From Planctomycetota bacterium (GTDB lineage: Bacteria; Planctomycetota; Phycisphaerae; Phycisphaerales; Zrk34): 64,000 bases of DNA. Of the stretch, positions 26,128-34,543 are shown piece after piece. The translations under genes were made by a program, and so were the position numbers. The stretch spans positions 1-64,000 of the forward strand of contig WGMD01000015.1 in NCBI GenBank assembly GCA_016125255.1, written 5' to 3'. The first letter of the stretch is position 1. Each line of letters opens with the position of its first letter. The notes beneath the pieces were generated by a model. That model was not told the origin of the DNA and ran no database searches. It saw only the letters and a list, made by a program, of their open reading frames with translations.

Positions 26128-26382
26128 ATGACCCTCGAACAAGCAACAGCCATTTTACGGGAATCAATGCTCGTGGCCCTGATGATCAGTGGGCCGATCC
26201 TTGCGGTGGGCTTGATCATCGGGCTCATCATTTCGCTCTTTCAGGCCGTGACGCAGATTCAGGAGCAGACGCTGACGTTCGTGCCGAAGATCGTCGCGAT
26301 GGCGGTGACGGTGATTCTGCTGGTGCCGTGGATGGGTGTGAAGATGATTGAGTTTTCGCAGCACATGTTCGCGCCGAGATGA
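26128..26382 (+). CDS. fliQ: Flagellar export gate protein FliQ
   Basis: An 84-residue protein of two membrane helices (about 15-38 and 50-72). The conserved core is ILAVGLIIGLIISLFQAVTQIQEQTLTFVPKI, diagnostic of FliQ/SctS. It packs around FliP and FliR in the export gate. The AAGGA likely used for its translation is in the decayed end of the upstream repeat cassette, 11 bases before the ATG. Confidence 0.95.
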   Translation: MTLEQATAILRESMLVALMISGPILAVGLIIGLIISLFQAVTQIQEQTLTFVPKIVAMAVTVILLVPWMGVKMIEFSQHMFAPR

Positions 26383-26396
26383 AATGGATATGACGC

Positions 26397-27170
26397 ATGC
26401 CCGTATCGCTGGTTCCGATTCTGCCGCACATCCCGGTGTTCCTGCTGGTGGTGTTTCGCCTGGCGGGCATCTTCATGTTCGCGCCGATGTTCGGGTCGGA
26501 CATCATTCCAGTGAAAGTCAAGGCGCTGCTCGCGCTGGTGCTGGGGTTCTGCGTGTACCCGCTGATTCCCCCGCAGGCGCCGGTGCATTTGACGATGATG
26601 TCGATGGTCGTGTCGATCGGGTCGGAGATGCTCATCGGGCTGGTCATCGGCTACGGCGCGTCGCTGCCGCTGGTCGCCATGCAGCTCGGCGGATTGATCA
26701 TGGGGCAGCAGCTTGGGCTGGGTTTCGCGCAGGTGCTCAATCCCGACTTCGGCGAAGACACGGACGTGTTGGGTCAGACGCTCTTCGTCACCGCGCTGAC
26801 GGTGTTCATCGTGCTCAACGGGCATCACATTCTGCTTTCGACGCTGGTGCACAGTTTTTCGACCGTGCCGATCGGGGCGTACATGCCCGGGTCGAGCGTG
26901 CTGCACGTCATCACCGGCCTGCTGGCGTCGATGTTCGAGTTGGGCGTGCGCGTGGCGGCGCCGCTGCTTTGTCTGGTGTTTTTAGAGACGATCGCGATGG
27001 GCTTCATCGCCCGCACGGTGCCGCAGCTCAATATCCTCAGTCTCGGATTCCCGCTGCGCATCATCATCGGCATGATGCTCGTCATCGCGCTGATCGGCCC
27101 GATCTACGAGTCGCTGATCGTCTCCATGCGTCACGCGCTGGGTCTGGTTTACCAATTGTTCGGCGGGTGA
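26397..27170 (+). CDS. fliR: Flagellar export gate protein FliR
   Basis: A 257-residue protein with about six hydrophobic segments. FliR features include RLAGIFMFAPMFGSDIIPVKVKALLALVLGF, GLVIGYGASLPLVAMQLGGLIMGQQLGLGFAQVLNP and the C-terminal IARTVPQLNILSLGFPLRI. It completes the FliPQR channel. The gene starts 14 bases after fliQ. Confidence 0.93.
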   Translation: MPVSLVPILPHIPVFLLVVFRLAGIFMFAPMFGSDIIPVKVKALLALVLGFCVYPLIPPQAPVHLTMMSMVVSIGSEMLIGLVIGYGASLPLVAMQLGGLIMGQQLGLGFAQVLNPDFGEDTDVLGQTLFVTALTVFIVLNGHHILLSTLVHSFSTVPIGAYMPGSSVLHVITGLLASMFELGVRVAAPLLCLVFLETIAMGFIARTVPQLNILSLGFPLRIIIGMMLVIALIGPIYESLIVSMRHALGLVYQLFGG

Positions 27171-27184
27171 CACGTCGCCGCCTT

Positions 27185-27212
27185 CGCGTTTCGAGTTTCG
27201 GATTTCGAGTTT
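27185..27212. repeat. Short direct repeat of TTTCGAG/TTTCGGA units between fliR and flhB
   Basis: The 28 bases are built of 'gtttcgagtttcgga' wording repeated about twice. They resemble in style the TTTCTAG arrays of the fliP-fliQ cassette but differ in sequence. No inverted partner or gene is enclosed, so it may be a remnant. Confidence 0.4.
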
Positions 27213-27229
27213 GATGTAAGGAACTGCCC

Positions 27230-28303
27230 ATGGCCATGGATGAAATGGGCGAAAAGACAGAGGCCCCGACGGCGCGGCGATTGCAGGAGTCGCGCGATGA
27301 AGGTCAGATTGCGCGCAGTCAGGACCTGACCGCCGCGATCACGCTGATGGGCGCGATGCTGCTGCTCGGCACGTATGGCGAGAAAATGCTCGGCGGGATG
27401 GAAACGCTCGTGCAGTCGATGATCAGCGGGTCCTACACCTCCAACGCCACGCGGGCCGACGACATCGGCGGTCTCTGGGCGATGGGCATGCAGCTGGCGA
27501 TGCGCATGGTCGCCCCGGTGGCGATCGGCATCGTCGTGCTGGCGATCGTCGCCACCGTCATGCAGGTCGGCATCCTCGTGACCTTCCGCCCGCTCATGCC
27601 CAAGTTCGAAAAGCTCTCGCCGCTTCAGGGCTTCGCGAATCTCTTTTCGCTCCGGGGCCTGATGCGGCTGGCGATGAGCGTGCTCAAGGTCGCCATCGTC
27701 GGCGCGGTCGGCGCGTGGTGCGTCTATGACGATCTGCCGAAGCTATTGGCGCTGATCTATCTCGATGCGCCGTCGCTGCTGGCGGCGGCGTCATGGCTGA
27801 TCTGGGTCGTGGCGATCAAGCTCGCGGCGGTGCTCTTGATCCTGGGCATTCTCGATTACGCCTACCAGAAATGGCAGCACATGCAGCAGCTCATGATGAG
27901 CAAGCAGGAAGTCAAGGAAGAGATGCGCAACATGGAGGGCGATCCGCTCATCAAGCAGCGCCGGGCGCAGGTCGCACGGCAGCTTGCGATGCAGCGCCTG
28001 CAGGCGGACGTGCCCAAGGCGGACGTCATCGTGACCAACCCGACGCACTTTTCCATCGCGCTCCAATACGACGGCAAGAAGATGGCGGCGCCGAAGGTCG
28101 TCGCCAAGGGCGCGGACCTGATGGCGATGCGCATTCGGCAACTGGCGGTGCAGCACGGCATCCCGATCGTCGAGCGCCCGCCGCTGGCGCGGGCGCTGTA
28201 CAAGGCGGTCAAGGTCGGGGACCAGATCCCCGGCGAGTACTACGCCGCGGTGGCGGAAATCCTGGCATACGTGTATCGACTCAACGGACGCAAGAGCGCC
28301 TAG
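27230..28303 (+). CDS. flhB: Flagellar export switch protein FlhB
   Basis: A 357-residue protein. The N-terminal start GEKTEAPTARRLQESRDEGQIARSQDL is typical. Four membrane helices lie between about 32 and 210, then a cytoplasmic domain with the self-cleavage motif Asn270-Pro-Thr-His273 in VIVTNPTHFSIAL. Cleavage after the Asn switches export from rod/hook to filament substrates, together with FliK. An alternative ATG two codons later (27236) is possible. It is followed by flhA after 21 bases. Confidence 0.95.
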   Translation: MAMDEMGEKTEAPTARRLQESRDEGQIARSQDLTAAITLMGAMLLLGTYGEKMLGGMETLVQSMISGSYTSNATRADDIGGLWAMGMQLAMRMVAPVAIGIVVLAIVATVMQVGILVTFRPLMPKFEKLSPLQGFANLFSLRGLMRLAMSVLKVAIVGAVGAWCVYDDLPKLLALIYLDAPSLLAAASWLIWVVAIKLAAVLLILGILDYAYQKWQHMQQLMMSKQEVKEEMRNMEGDPLIKQRRAQVARQLAMQRLQADVPKADVIVTNPTHFSIALQYDGKKMAAPKVVAKGADLMAMRIRQLAVQHGIPIVERPPLARALYKAVKVGDQIPGEYYAAVAEILAYVYRLNGRKSA

Positions 28304-28324
28304 TGATCAGGTGAAACGAGCTTC

Positions 28325-30511
28325 ATGGCCAAAGCCCTCGCACAACTGAACACGCCCCGATGGATCCAACTGGTCAAGCAGTACTCGACCTATGCGGTGC
28401 CGATCGGCGTGGTGTCGCTCCTGGGCGTCATCATCGTGCCGATGCACCCGCGGGTGATGGACATCCTCATCGCCATGAATCTGGCGCTGTCGGCCATCAT
28501 CCTGCTGACCACCGTCTACATCGAAAGTCCGCTGGAATTCTCGGTGTTTCCGTCGCTCTTGCTGACCACGACGCTCTTCCGACTCGTGCTTAACGTGGCG
28601 TCGACGCGGTTGATTCTCTCGGCCGACGCGACCGATCCATCGCAGGTCGTCGGCGTGGCGGGCGATGTGATTCAGGCGTTCGGCAACTTCGTGGCCGGCG
28701 GATCGGTCGTCGTCGGCGTGATCATCTTCGTGATTCTGATCGTCGTGCAGTTCGTCGTCATCACCAAAGGCGCGACGCGCATCTCGGAAGTCGCGGCGCG
28801 ATTCACGTTGGACGGCATGCCGGGCAAACAGATGGCGATCGACGCGGACCTGAACGCCGGCACGATCAACGAAGGCGAAGCCCGACGCCGGCGCGAACAG
28901 GTCACGCAGGAAGCGGACTTCTACGGTGCGATGGACGGTGCGTCGAAGTTCGTGCGCGGCGACGCCATCGCGGGCATCATCATCACGCTCATCAACGTCA
29001 TCGGCGGGTTCGCCGTCGGCGTGTTCGACAAGGGTTGGCCCGCCGCGGACACGCTTGGCAGTTTCACGAAGCTGACGATCGGCGACGGGCTGGTGTCGCA
29101 GATTCCCGCGTTCATCATCTCGATCGCCGCCGGCCTGATCGTAACGCGGTCGAGCTCCAACAACGACCTGGGCACGGAACTGAGCGATCAGCTCACCAGT
29201 CAGCCGGTCGCGCTGGCGATGACGGCGATGTTCCTCGGGTTGCTCGCATTCACGGGATTGCCGGCGGTCCCGATGCTGGCGCTGTCGGCGGGCGTGGGGA
29301 GCGTGGCGTTCTACCTGATGCGCAATGACAAGGCGGATCGACAAGTCAATGAAGCGGAGAAGAAGGCGAAGGAGGCGGAAGCGGCCGCGCCGCCGCCGGT
29401 CGAAAAACTGTTGACGGTCGACACACTGGAACTGGAGATCGGCTACGGACTGGTGCGGCTGGTGGACGCCAAGCAGGGGGGCGATCTGCTGGACCGGATT
29501 TCGATGTTGCGGAGACAGATGGCGGTGGAACTGGGGCTGGTCGTGCCGCCGGTGCGGATTCGCGACAACATGCAGCTTCAGCCGCACGATTACCACATCA
29601 AGGTGCGCGGCAACACGGTGGCGTCGGGCACGGCTTATCCGGGCAAGTTCCTGGCGATGCAGACGGGCATGGCCGACACGCACAGCGATCCGCTCGACGG
29701 CGTGCACACGCGCGAGCCGGCGTTCGGGCTTGACGCATGGTGGGTCGAGCCGGCGCTGAAGCAGCGGGCGGAAACGCTCAACTACACGGTGGTCGATGCG
29801 ACGACGATGCTGGCGACGCATCTGACGGAGGTCGTGAAGAACCACGCCGCCGAACTGCTCAGCCGCGAGGAGACGAACAATCTCGTGACGCAGCTCAAGG
29901 AGAAGTCGCCGAAGCTGGTGGAGGAAGTGATCGGCGAGCAGATCAAGCCGGGCGAGCTTCAGCGGGTCTTGCAGAATCTCTTGCGCGAGCGCGTGCCGGT
30001 GCGCGATCTGGAGACGATCGTGGAGACGCTCAGTGAATGGGCGGGTCGGACGAAGGACCTGGATGTGCTGACGGAGTATGCGCGCAACGCGCTTCGCCGG
30101 ACGATCTGCAATCAGTACATCGAGACGGATGTGGAGACGGGGGCGGGGCGGCTGTTCTGCGTGACGCTCGATCCGTCGCTGGAGGATTTGATCAACGGGT
30201 ACATCGAGCGGGGGACGGGCGGGACGACGATGACGATGCCGCCGGCGATCGCCAACCGCATCACCAGCGCGATGATCGGCGAGATTCAGAAGCTCATCAC
30301 GACGGGGCATCATCCCTTGGTGCTCGCTTCGCCGCAGGTTCGTGCGCAGGTGCGCGGATTACTGGAGCAGAGCATTCCCAACATCGCGGTGATGGGGTAT
30401 AACGAGGTTTCCAAGGGTGTTGAAGTCGAGTCGGTCGGGTTGGTGCAGGTGGAACTTGCACCTGAGCCGACGATCAGCACATCGAATCGATTACAGGGGT
30501 CACTCAGTTGA
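28325..30511 (+). CDS. flhA: Flagellar export gate protein FlhA
   Basis: A 728-residue protein, the largest export-gate subunit. The N-terminal half has eight membrane helices with the FHIPEP-family block ESPLEFSVFPSLLLTTTLFRLVLNVASTRLIL and the loop GDAIAGIIITLINVIGG. The C-terminal half is the nonameric cytoplasmic ring domain (from about 350), with GYGLVRLVDAKQGGDLLDRI and PLVLASPQVR. It receives chaperone-substrate complexes. Length is slightly above the usual 690-700. Its stop overlaps the flhF start region. Confidence 0.96.
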   Translation: MAKALAQLNTPRWIQLVKQYSTYAVPIGVVSLLGVIIVPMHPRVMDILIAMNLALSAIILLTTVYIESPLEFSVFPSLLLTTTLFRLVLNVASTRLILSADATDPSQVVGVAGDVIQAFGNFVAGGSVVVGVIIFVILIVVQFVVITKGATRISEVAARFTLDGMPGKQMAIDADLNAGTINEGEARRRREQVTQEADFYGAMDGASKFVRGDAIAGIIITLINVIGGFAVGVFDKGWPAADTLGSFTKLTIGDGLVSQIPAFIISIAAGLIVTRSSSNNDLGTELSDQLTSQPVALAMTAMFLGLLAFTGLPAVPMLALSAGVGSVAFYLMRNDKADRQVNEAEKKAKEAEAAAPPPVEKLLTVDTLELEIGYGLVRLVDAKQGGDLLDRISMLRRQMAVELGLVVPPVRIRDNMQLQPHDYHIKVRGNTVASGTAYPGKFLAMQTGMADTHSDPLDGVHTREPAFGLDAWWVEPALKQRAETLNYTVVDATTMLATHLTEVVKNHAAELLSREETNNLVTQLKEKSPKLVEEVIGEQIKPGELQRVLQNLLRERVPVRDLETIVETLSEWAGRTKDLDVLTEYARNALRRTICNQYIETDVETGAGRLFCVTLDPSLEDLINGYIERGTGGTTMTMPPAIANRITSAMIGEIQKLITTGHHPLVLASPQVRAQVRGLLEQSIPNIAVMGYNEVSKGVEVESVGLVQVELAPEPTISTSNRLQGSLS

Positions 30512-31752
30512 ACATGAAGACGTTCGAGGCAGGGTCGATGGCCGAAGCGCTGAAGCGGGTCAAAGCGGAGCTTGGCCCGTCGGCGGTGATTCTGCACACG
30601 CGGACATTCCACCGCGGGGGCTGGCTGGGATTCGGCCGGCGCAACGTGGTGGAGGTCACGGCGGCGAATGACGTGAACATCGTGCCGCCCAAGCTTCGCC
30701 GCGCGGTGCTGGAGGACACGCCCGTCGCACCGCCGCCGCGGCGCATCGCCGGCAGCGCGGTGGCGGGGGCGTACGGTCAGCCGGCGCCCGCCGCATCGCC
30801 GGCGACGGCGCGCCCGACGCCGGAGATCGTCGTGCCGACGCAACAGGCGATGGCGACGCCCGGCGGGGCGGTGAACGAGGACATCACGCAGATTCGCATG
30901 ATGGTGCAGCAGATGATGCGCCGTCAGTCCGCCCGCCCGCCGCAGGATTTGCCGGACGTGCTGTTCAATCAGTATCTGGCGCTCCTGGAGCGGGAGGTGA
31001 CGGAGGAGTTGGCGGACGAAGTGGTGCAGAGCGTGCGCGGGAAGCTCAATGCGAAGGAACTCAACGACGCGGGCGCGGTGCGCGAGGCGGTTCGGCGGGA
31101 GATCGCCGAGCTGGTGCCGGTCGATGTGCAGTCGCCGCACCGGGCGCGGCCGGCGGACGGTCGCCCGCTGACGATCGCGCTGGTCGGGCCGACGGGTGTG
31201 GGCAAGACGACGACGATCGCCAAGCTCGCCGCGACGTTCAAGCTGCGGGAGAAGAAGAAAGTCGCGCTGATCACGATCGACACCTACCGCATCGCCGCGG
31301 TGGATCAGTTGCGGACGTACGCGGACATCATTCAGGTGCTGCTGCACGTCGCGCTGACGCCGGCGGAAATGAAGGCGGCGATCCGCAAGTGCGCCGACTG
31401 CGACGTGGTGCTCATCGACACCGCCGGTCGCGGTCAGCGCGACGACGCCAAGCTCTCTGAGCTGCGCAAGTTCATCGACGCGGCCAACCCGCACGAGGTG
31501 CACCTGGTGCTCTCGAGCACCTGCTGCCAGTCGGTCCTGATGGAGGCGGTCGAGCGGTTCGCCCATGTCCGCACGGACCGGGTGATTTTCACGAAGCTCG
31601 ACGAGGCGGTGAGTCTGGGCGTGGTATTAAATGTTGTACGCCGGGTCAATAAGCAGCTATCCTATATCACGACAGGCCAGGAAGTCCCCCATCAGATCGA
31701 GCCCGGGTGCTCGAATCGGCTGGCGCAACTGATCCTGGGCGAGGGACTGTGA
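30508..31752 (+). CDS. flhF: Flagellar SRP-type GTPase FlhF
   Basis: A 414-residue protein: a B domain at the start (MKTFEAGSMAEALKRVKAELGPSAVILHTR), a Pro/Ala linker (about 68-120), a helical N domain (about 125-205) and an NG GTPase with G1 GPTGVGKTT (227-235), the DTYR motif in ITIDTYRIAAVDQLRTYA, DTAGR and the TKLD motif. FlhF places the flagellum, usually at a pole. Two starts are possible: TTG at 30508, overlapping the flhA stop and eight bases after AGGGG, or ATG at 30514. flhG follows, as is usual. Confidence 0.94.
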   Translation: MNMKTFEAGSMAEALKRVKAELGPSAVILHTRTFHRGGWLGFGRRNVVEVTAANDVNIVPPKLRRAVLEDTPVAPPPRRIAGSAVAGAYGQPAPAASPATARPTPEIVVPTQQAMATPGGAVNEDITQIRMMVQQMMRRQSARPPQDLPDVLFNQYLALLEREVTEELADEVVQSVRGKLNAKELNDAGAVREAVRREIAELVPVDVQSPHRARPADGRPLTIALVGPTGVGKTTTIAKLAATFKLREKKKVALITIDTYRIAAVDQLRTYADIIQVLLHVALTPAEMKAAIRKCADCDVVLIDTAGRGQRDDAKLSELRKFIDAANPHEVHLVLSSTCCQSVLMEAVERFAHVRTDRVIFTKLDEAVSLGVVLNVVRRVNKQLSYITTGQEVPHQIEPGCSNRLAQLILGEGL

Positions 31753-31764
31753 GAAAGGACCGGT

Positions 31765-32628
31765 ATGTACCAGGACCAGGCGACTGAGCTACGCGCGATG
31801 ATGCACCGAGCAGGCAGTGACAAGCAGTCGGGTTCCGCGCGCGTGGTGGCGATCACCAGCGGCAAGGGCGGCGTCGGTAAGTCCAATGTGGCGGTCAACT
31901 TAGCAGCCCGTCTGGCGAAGATGGGACGCAACGTCGTGTTGCTCGATGCGGACATGGGCATGGCCAACGCCGACGTGCTTTGCAACGTCGCGCCGCGGGC
32001 GACCCTGGCCCATGTCGTGGCGGGGCGGCGGCAGCTTGAGGAGGCCATGGTCGAAGCCCCCGGCGGGTTCACCCTGATACCGGGAGCGTCGGGTCTGGCT
32101 CAGATGGCCAACCTCTCGGAGTTCGAGCGGGCGCGGGTCGTCAATCTGTTCCGCCAGCTCGAGGACCAGCACGACCTACTACTGATTGATACCGGGGCGG
32201 GCATCGGCCCCAATGTGATGAGCTTCCTTCTGGCCGCGCAAGAATTGCTCGTCGTCACCACCCCCGAGCCGACCGCCGTCACCGACGCCTACGCGCTCAT
32301 CAAGGCGGTCAGTCGCCAGCGCGAGTCGGTGACGATCAACCTGCTGGTCAACATGGCGCGGGACCGCGAAGAGGCGCGGCGGGTCTACGAACGGATCAGC
32401 GCCGTGACGCGCCGCTTCCTCGGTCACGCGCTCTCCGACGCCGGGTATGTGCTCTACGATCCGCGCGTCGGCGCCTCGGTCCGACGGCGGTGTCCGTTCG
32501 TGCTCGACGCCCCCGATGCGCCGGCCAGTCTGTGCATCAAGCAACTCGCCCACAAACTCGATCGCCACGCAACCGAGCCCGGACAAGGCGGATTTTTCAA
32601 AAAAGTTGCATCGTGGCTCGCAGGTTAG
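31765..32628 (+). CDS. flhG: Flagellar number regulator FlhG (MinD/ParA-like ATPase)
   Basis: A 287-residue P-loop ATPase with the deviant Walker A KGGVGKS (34-40) and the switch motifs LLDADMGMANADVL and LLIDTGAGI. The N terminus contains DQATELRAM, the DQAxxLR activator helix by which FlhG stimulates FlhF GTPase. The C-terminal tail has a basic/amphipathic helix (FFKKVASWLAG) for membrane binding. It limits flagellar number. A promoter for downstream genes overlaps its 3' end. Confidence 0.94.
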   Translation: MYQDQATELRAMMHRAGSDKQSGSARVVAITSGKGGVGKSNVAVNLAARLAKMGRNVVLLDADMGMANADVLCNVAPRATLAHVVAGRRQLEEAMVEAPGGFTLIPGASGLAQMANLSEFERARVVNLFRQLEDQHDLLLIDTGAGIGPNVMSFLLAAQELLVVTTPEPTAVTDAYALIKAVSRQRESVTINLLVNMARDREEARRVYERISAVTRRFLGHALSDAGYVLYDPRVGASVRRRCPFVLDAPDAPASLCIKQLAHKLDRHATEPGQGGFFKKVASWLAG

Positions 32629-32634
32629 TATACT
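32606..32634 (+). promoter_or_regulatory. Internal promoter at the end of flhG
   Basis: TTGCAT (32606-32611) and TATACT (32629-32634) are 17 bases apart, a good housekeeping-type promoter. It would allow the following membrane protein gene and fliA to be made independently of the upstream operon. Confidence 0.5.
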
Positions 32635-32665
32635 TCCCGTGTCCGTATAAAAGTGTGCGGACCTT

Positions 32666-32685
32666 CTCGTCAATGGATTGACGAG
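32666..32685. promoter_or_regulatory. Perfect hairpin/palindrome in the leader of the 2-TM gene
   Basis: CTCGTCAAT-GG-ATTGACGAG has 9-base perfect arms. It has no T tract, so an intrinsic terminator is unlikely; it lies in the predicted leader downstream of the internal promoter and may be an operator or an RNA control hairpin. Confidence 0.45.
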
Positions 32686-32721
32686 CAGATCTTTGCAGTT
32701 CAAGCGACGGAGCGCTGGGGC

Positions 32722-33081
32722 ATGCCCACGCAAGTGTTCGCCAGCAGTCTCGCGTTGATCGGTTTTGCGATCGCGATCGTGACTGGTTTGGCGGTGGACA
32801 ATCCCGCAACCACGACCTTGATGCGCGCCATCGGCGCGATGATCGTCTGCTACATCGTCGGCACCATCCTCGGCGCGATCGGCGAACGCGCGATCAACGA
32901 ACATCTTTCCCAATACAAGAAAAAGCACCCGCTGCCTTCGCTCGACGACCCGGAGCAGAGCGAAGACGTCCTTGTGATTGAACATGAACCCGAAGGCGCT
33001 GCGCCGGTGATGGATGCCGGCGGCAGACGCGATTCGAAGACGGCGCGGCCGACCCCTGTGCGCGGGGGCGCTGCGGCGTAG
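32722..33081 (+). CDS. Small two-helix membrane protein in the flagellar cluster
   Basis: A 119-residue protein with two membrane helices (about 6-27 and 36-57), a short charged connection (GERAINEHLSQYKKKHPLP) and an acidic, disordered C-terminal tail. Both termini are probably cytoplasmic. The ATG at 32722 is preferred since the upstream in-frame codon lies in front of a hairpin leader. No family is recognised. It lies between flhG and the flagellar sigma factor, so a link to motility control is plausible but unproven. Confidence 0.65.
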   Translation: MPTQVFASSLALIGFAIAIVTGLAVDNPATTTLMRAIGAMIVCYIVGTILGAIGERAINEHLSQYKKKHPLPSLDDPEQSEDVLVIEHEPEGAAPVMDAGGRRDSKTARPTPVRGGAAA

Positions 33082-33174
33082 TGCTGTGCGGTGCCGTCGC
33101 GTATGACGGTGTCGAGCGATCACCAAGACCGTGATCGTCAAGGAAGAGCCGGCTGATCGGTCAAGGAGCAGACC

Positions 33175-33990
33175 ATGGCAAAACGCAGGACCGCCACGAA
33201 GAACATCCCGCTGGAAGAACGTGACATCAAGGAAGTGTGGGTCGAGTACAAGCAGACCGGCAGTGAAACCATTCGCAATTTTCTCATGACTAAATACCTG
33301 CCGCTGGTCAAGTACAACGCCGAACGCATCCACACCAAGCTTCCCGATGAAGTCGACGTCGAGGACCTCAAGCAGGCGGGCATCTTCGGGCTCATGGACG
33401 CCATCGACGCGTTTCAGATGGACCGCGGCGTGAAGTTCGAAACCTACTGCGCCCCGCGCATCCGCGGCGCGATCCTCGACGAGCTGCGCGCGATGGACTG
33501 GGTCCCCCGGCTCGTCCGCAGCCGGACCAACAAGGTCGAAGGCGCCCGCAAGCGCCTCGAGATGGAGCTCGGCCGAAAGGCGACCGACAAGGAAATCGCC
33601 GAGTCGCTCAACGTCGACATGGAGGAGTACAAGAAGCTGGCGCGCGACTCGGGGCCGACCGGCGTGGTCAGTCTCAACCGCAAATACTACGAGACGGATT
33701 CCAACAAGGACGTGCGCGAGATTGACGTGCTGCGCGATGATCGTCAGATCAATCCGCTCACCGCCGCCCAGAAGCGCGACCTCAAGGACCTGATCACCAA
33801 GGGCCTCTCCCGCGCTGAACGCCTGATCGTCATCCTCTACTACTACGAGGAAATGACGATGAAGGAAATCGGCGTGACGCTCGACCTGTCCGAGTCGCGC
33901 GTGAGCCAGATGCACAGCTCCATCCTCGCCCGCCTCAAGGCCCAGATGCAGCACCGCGACACCGAGTTCGAACCCGAAAAGGAAGATTAA
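33175..33990 (+). CDS. fliA: Flagellar/WhiG-type RNA polymerase sigma factor (sigma-28)
   Basis: A 271-residue sigma factor with regions 2 (YLPLVKYNAERIHTKLPDEVDVEDLKQAGIFGLMDAIDAFQMDRGVKFETYCAPRIRGAILDELRAMDWVPR), 3 (ARKRLEMELGRKATDKEIAESL) and 4 (MTMKEIGVTLDLSESRVSQMHSSILARLK). The DELRAMDWVPRLVR segment is diagnostic of the FliA/WhiG group, which transcribes late flagellar genes. AAGGAG precedes the ATG. It is the last gene of the flagellar run. No anti-sigma factor FlgM is seen nearby. I saw no obvious FliA-type promoter in this window. Confidence 0.93.
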   Translation: MAKRRTATKNIPLEERDIKEVWVEYKQTGSETIRNFLMTKYLPLVKYNAERIHTKLPDEVDVEDLKQAGIFGLMDAIDAFQMDRGVKFETYCAPRIRGAILDELRAMDWVPRLVRSRTNKVEGARKRLEMELGRKATDKEIAESLNVDMEEYKKLARDSGPTGVVSLNRKYYETDSNKDVREIDVLRDDRQINPLTAAQKRDLKDLITKGLSRAERLIVILYYYEEMTMKEIGVTLDLSESRVSQMHSSILARLKAQMQHRDTEFEPEKED

Positions 33991-34009
33991 GTCGGCGGCC
34001 CATCCTTCC

Positions 34010-34036
34010 GTTTAGCGACGCCGCCTGCGGCGTGTT
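34010..34036. repeat. Half copy of the GTTTAGCG palindrome after fliA
   Basis: GTTTAGCG (34010-34017) followed by ACGCCG-CCTG-CGGCGT (34018-34033). It differs from the copy at 13028-13056 at few positions. Located between fliA and folK, the hairpin might also end transcription, though there is no T tract. Confidence 0.7.
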
Positions 34037-34062
34037 TCTCCGCCGTGTGATATAACACGCCG

Positions 34063-34530
34063 ATGCCCCTCGCCTGTCTCGGTCTCGGCTCCAACCTCGG
34101 CGATCGAGCCGCCTATCTCCAAGGCGCTCGCGAAGCGCTGGCCATCCTGCCCGAATCGCGCCTCGTCGCCTTCTCCTGTATCTACGAAACGCCGCCCGTC
34201 GGTCCCGTTGAGCAGGGCCCGTACCTCAACGCCGCCGCGGTGATCGAGACAAATCTCGCCCCGCACGATCTGCTCGCCCACCTGCGCGCCATCGAACGCG
34301 CCGCCGGCCGGGAGCGCCACGAACGATGGGGCCCGCGTACGCTCGATCTGGACATCCTGCTCTACGAAGATCGCGTCATCGCCGCCGATGATCTGACTGT
34401 GCCCCACCCGCATCTGCACGAGCGATGGTTCGCTCTCAAACCCCTCGCCGAAATCGCGCCGCAGATGGTGCATCCGACACTCGGCGCGACCATCGCCGAG
34501 TTGCTCAATCGCGTCGAGTCGTCGATGTGA
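34063..34530 (+). CDS. folK: 2-amino-4-hydroxy-6-hydroxymethyldihydropteridine pyrophosphokinase
   Basis: A 155-residue folate enzyme that pyrophosphorylates the pterin precursor before dihydropteroate synthase. The hallmarks LGLGSNLGDR, FSCIYETPPVG, PYLNAAAVIET, IERAAGRERHERWGPRTLDLDILLYED and VPHPHLHERWFALKPLAEIAP are all present. Length is normal. No ribosome-binding site is visible; a TATAAC hexamer ends six bases before the ATG, centred in the palindrome CGTGT-N6-ACACG (34044-34059), so the mRNA could be leaderless. The other folate genes are not nearby. Confidence 0.95.
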   Translation: MPLACLGLGSNLGDRAAYLQGAREALAILPESRLVAFSCIYETPPVGPVEQGPYLNAAAVIETNLAPHDLLAHLRAIERAAGRERHERWGPRTLDLDILLYEDRVIAADDLTVPHPHLHERWFALKPLAEIAPQMVHPTLGATIAELLNRVESSM

Positions 34531-34543
34531 ATCGGCGATAAGG

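Noticed and set aside
28307-30313. 668-residue minus-strand frame opposite flhA
   Set aside because: It is the shadow of flhA, with an Arg/His-rich composition and no recognisable domain.
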